Source of the DNA: Porphyrobacter sp.
GTDB taxonomy: Bacteria > Pseudomonadota > Alphaproteobacteria > Sphingomonadales > Sphingomonadaceae
Direction: 5' to 3'
Length of the DNA stretch: 7,289 nucleotides
Assembly (NCBI GenBank): GCA_018991295.1
Contig: JAGKSZ010000125.1
Span: 1 to 7,289, forward strand
Every line of letters starts with the position of its first letter. The stretch's first letter is position 1. Under the pieces are notes generated by a model, which was not told the DNA's origin, searched no databases, and worked only from the letters and a program-made list of their open reading frames with translations. The position numbers and the translations under genes are program-made. Below are positions 6,049-7,289 of this stretch, piece after piece.

Positions 6049-7289
6049 ATGGACAAACTGATCATTCGTGGCGGCAACCGCCTTTCCGGCACCATCCCGA
6101 TTTCGGGCGCGAAAAACGCGGCGCTGACGCTGATCCCCTGCGCGCTGCTCACCGAAGAACCGCTGACGCTGCGCAATCTGCCGCGCCTTGCGGATATTGA
6201 CGGGTTCCAGCACCTGATGAACCAGTTCGGCGTCACCACCGTCATTCAGGGCACCCGCCCTGAGGATTTCGGCCGGGTGATGAGCATGGAGGCAACCCGC
6301 ATCACCTCCACCGTTGCGCCCTATGATCTGGTGCGCAAGATGCGTGCCTCGATCCTTGTGCTCGGCCCGATGCTGGCGCGCAGCGGCGAGGCGACCGTGT
6401 CGATGCCCGGTGGCTGCGCCATCGGCAACCGCCCGATCGATCTCCATCTGAAGGCACTGGAAGCCTTCGGCGCGAAGATCGAGCTAGCCGCAGGCTATGT
6501 CCGTGCGGTGCAGCCCGATGGCGGGATGCCGGGGGGCGATTTCGATTTTCCGGTGGTCAGCGTTGGCGCGACGGAAAACGCGCTGATGGCCGCCGTGCTG
6601 GCCAATGGCACCAGCCGCTTGTTCAACGCCGCGCGTGAGCCGGAAATCGTCGATCTGTGCAATATGCTGGTGGCGATGGGGGCGGAGATCGAGGGGATCG
6701 GCACCTCGAACCTCACCATTCACGGGGTCAAGCGCCTGCACGGGGCGACCTACCGCGTCATGCCCGACCGTATCGAGGCGGGCTCCTATGCCTGTGCCGC
6801 CGCGATCACCGGCGGCGAAGTGCGGCTCGAAGGCGCACGCGCCGATGAAATGATGGCGACCATCCATGCCCTGCAAGCCATCGGCTGCGATGTTTCGTGG
6901 GACGCCAAGAGCATCACCGTAGGCGCGTCCGGCAAATTGAAGGCGACCAACCTCACCACCGCGCCCTATCCGGGCCTTGCCACCGATATGCAGGCCCAGC
7001 TGATGGCGCTTTTGTGCAAGGCCGAAGGCGCGAGCGTGCTGAAGGAAACGATCTTCGAAAACCGCTTCATGCACGTGCCCGAACTCACCCGCATGGGCGC
7101 AGACATCACCACCGAAGGCCGTACCGCCGTGGTCAAGGGTGTCGAGCGGCTGACCGGCGCCGAGGTCATGGCCACTGACCTGCGCGCCTCGATGAGCCTC
7201 GTGATTGCAGGGCTTGCCGCCGAGGGCGAGACGACAGTGCGCCGGCTCTATCACCTCGACCGCGGCTATGAGCGGCTGGAGGAAAAGCT
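6049..7289 (+). CDS. murA: UDP-N-acetylglucosamine 1-carboxyvinyltransferase, 3' end outside the window
   Basis: MurA transfers enolpyruvate from phosphoenolpyruvate to UDP-GlcNAc, the first committed step of peptidoglycan synthesis in the cytoplasm. The frame runs unbroken from the ATG at 6049 to the window edge, giving 413 residues; it ends in HLDRGYERLEEK, so only about 15 residues are missing. Key residues, aligned from memory to E. coli MurA with a constant shift of +8 after the first 60 residues: K22/N23 in SGAKNAAL, Cys123 in MPGGCAIG (E. coli C115, the fosfomycin target), Arg128 (R120), Asp313 in LATDMQAQ (D305) and Arg405 in DRGYER (R397). All are present, so the enzyme should be active and, having Cys rather than Asp at the active site, open to fosfomycin attack. 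The start is supported by MDKLIIRGG at the N-terminus and by TAAGG eight bases upstream. It diverges from galU; both enzymes handle UDP-sugars for the envelope. Confidence 0.97.
   Translation, partial: MDKLIIRGGNRLSGTIPISGAKNAALTLIPCALLTEEPLTLRNLPRLADIDGFQHLMNQFGVTTVIQGTRPEDFGRVMSMEATRITSTVAPYDLVRKMRASILVLGPMLARSGEATVSMPGGCAIGNRPIDLHLKALEAFGAKIELAAGYVRAVQPDGGMPGGDFDFPVVSVGATENALMAAVLANGTSRLFNAAREPEIVDLCNMLVAMGAEIEGIGTSNLTIHGVKRLHGATYRVMPDRIEAGSYACAAAITGGEVRLEGARADEMMATIHALQAIGCDVSWDAKSITVGASGKLKATNLTTAPYPGLATDMQAQLMALLCKAEGASVLKETIFENRFMHVPELTRMGADITTEGRTAVVKGVERLTGAEVMATDLRASMSLVIAGLAAEGETTVRRLYHLDRGYERLEEK

Noticed and set aside
6484..7254. 256-codon - strand open frame opposite murA
   Set aside because: murA is open to the window edge with all catalytic residues, so this is its shadow.

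Overview
The window looks like ordinary chromosome from a GC-rich alphaproteobacterium, most likely a sphingomonad (Sphingomonadaceae or Erythrobacteraceae). This rests on three things: codon style (GAT and GAA common despite high GC), a P450 that reads like the CYP108 family, and a GAGCTTGT-type inverted repeat of a kind I remember from sphingomonad genomes. The assignment is an inference from memory of these families; no search was run.

Layout from left to right. (1) Positions 1-2368 are the end of a catabolic operon on the + strand. It holds the 3' two thirds of an acyl-CoA ligase, whose stop overlaps the start of a complete class I-type cytochrome P450 in an ATGA junction. The pair suggests oxidation and CoA activation of a hydrophobic substrate such as a terpenoid, branched alkane or steroid side chain; the substrate cannot be read from the sequence. 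(2) Positions 2369-2495 are a short gap with two consecutive inverted repeats. (3) Positions 2496-4928 hold a two-gene unit, yqiJ (OB-fold membrane protein) and yqiK (flotillin), 12 bp apart; together these form a membrane-microdomain scaffold. (4) Positions 4929-5009 lie between converging genes and are almost filled by a long imperfect hairpin. (5) Positions 5010-5888 (- strand) are galU, making UDP-glucose. (6) Positions 5889-6048 are a 160 bp divergent promoter region. (7) Positions 6049 to the window end are murA, the first committed step of peptidoglycan synthesis, cut by the window edge about 15 residues before its expected end.

From 2.4 kb onward the theme is the cell envelope: membrane microdomains, sugar-nucleotide supply and peptidoglycan precursors. 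I found no RNA genes, CRISPR array, insertion sequence or phage gene. I did not find a clearly new biological system. The most unusual signal is a sharp change of codon choice inside the ligase gene near position 820, which could mark a recombination breakpoint or an assembly join.
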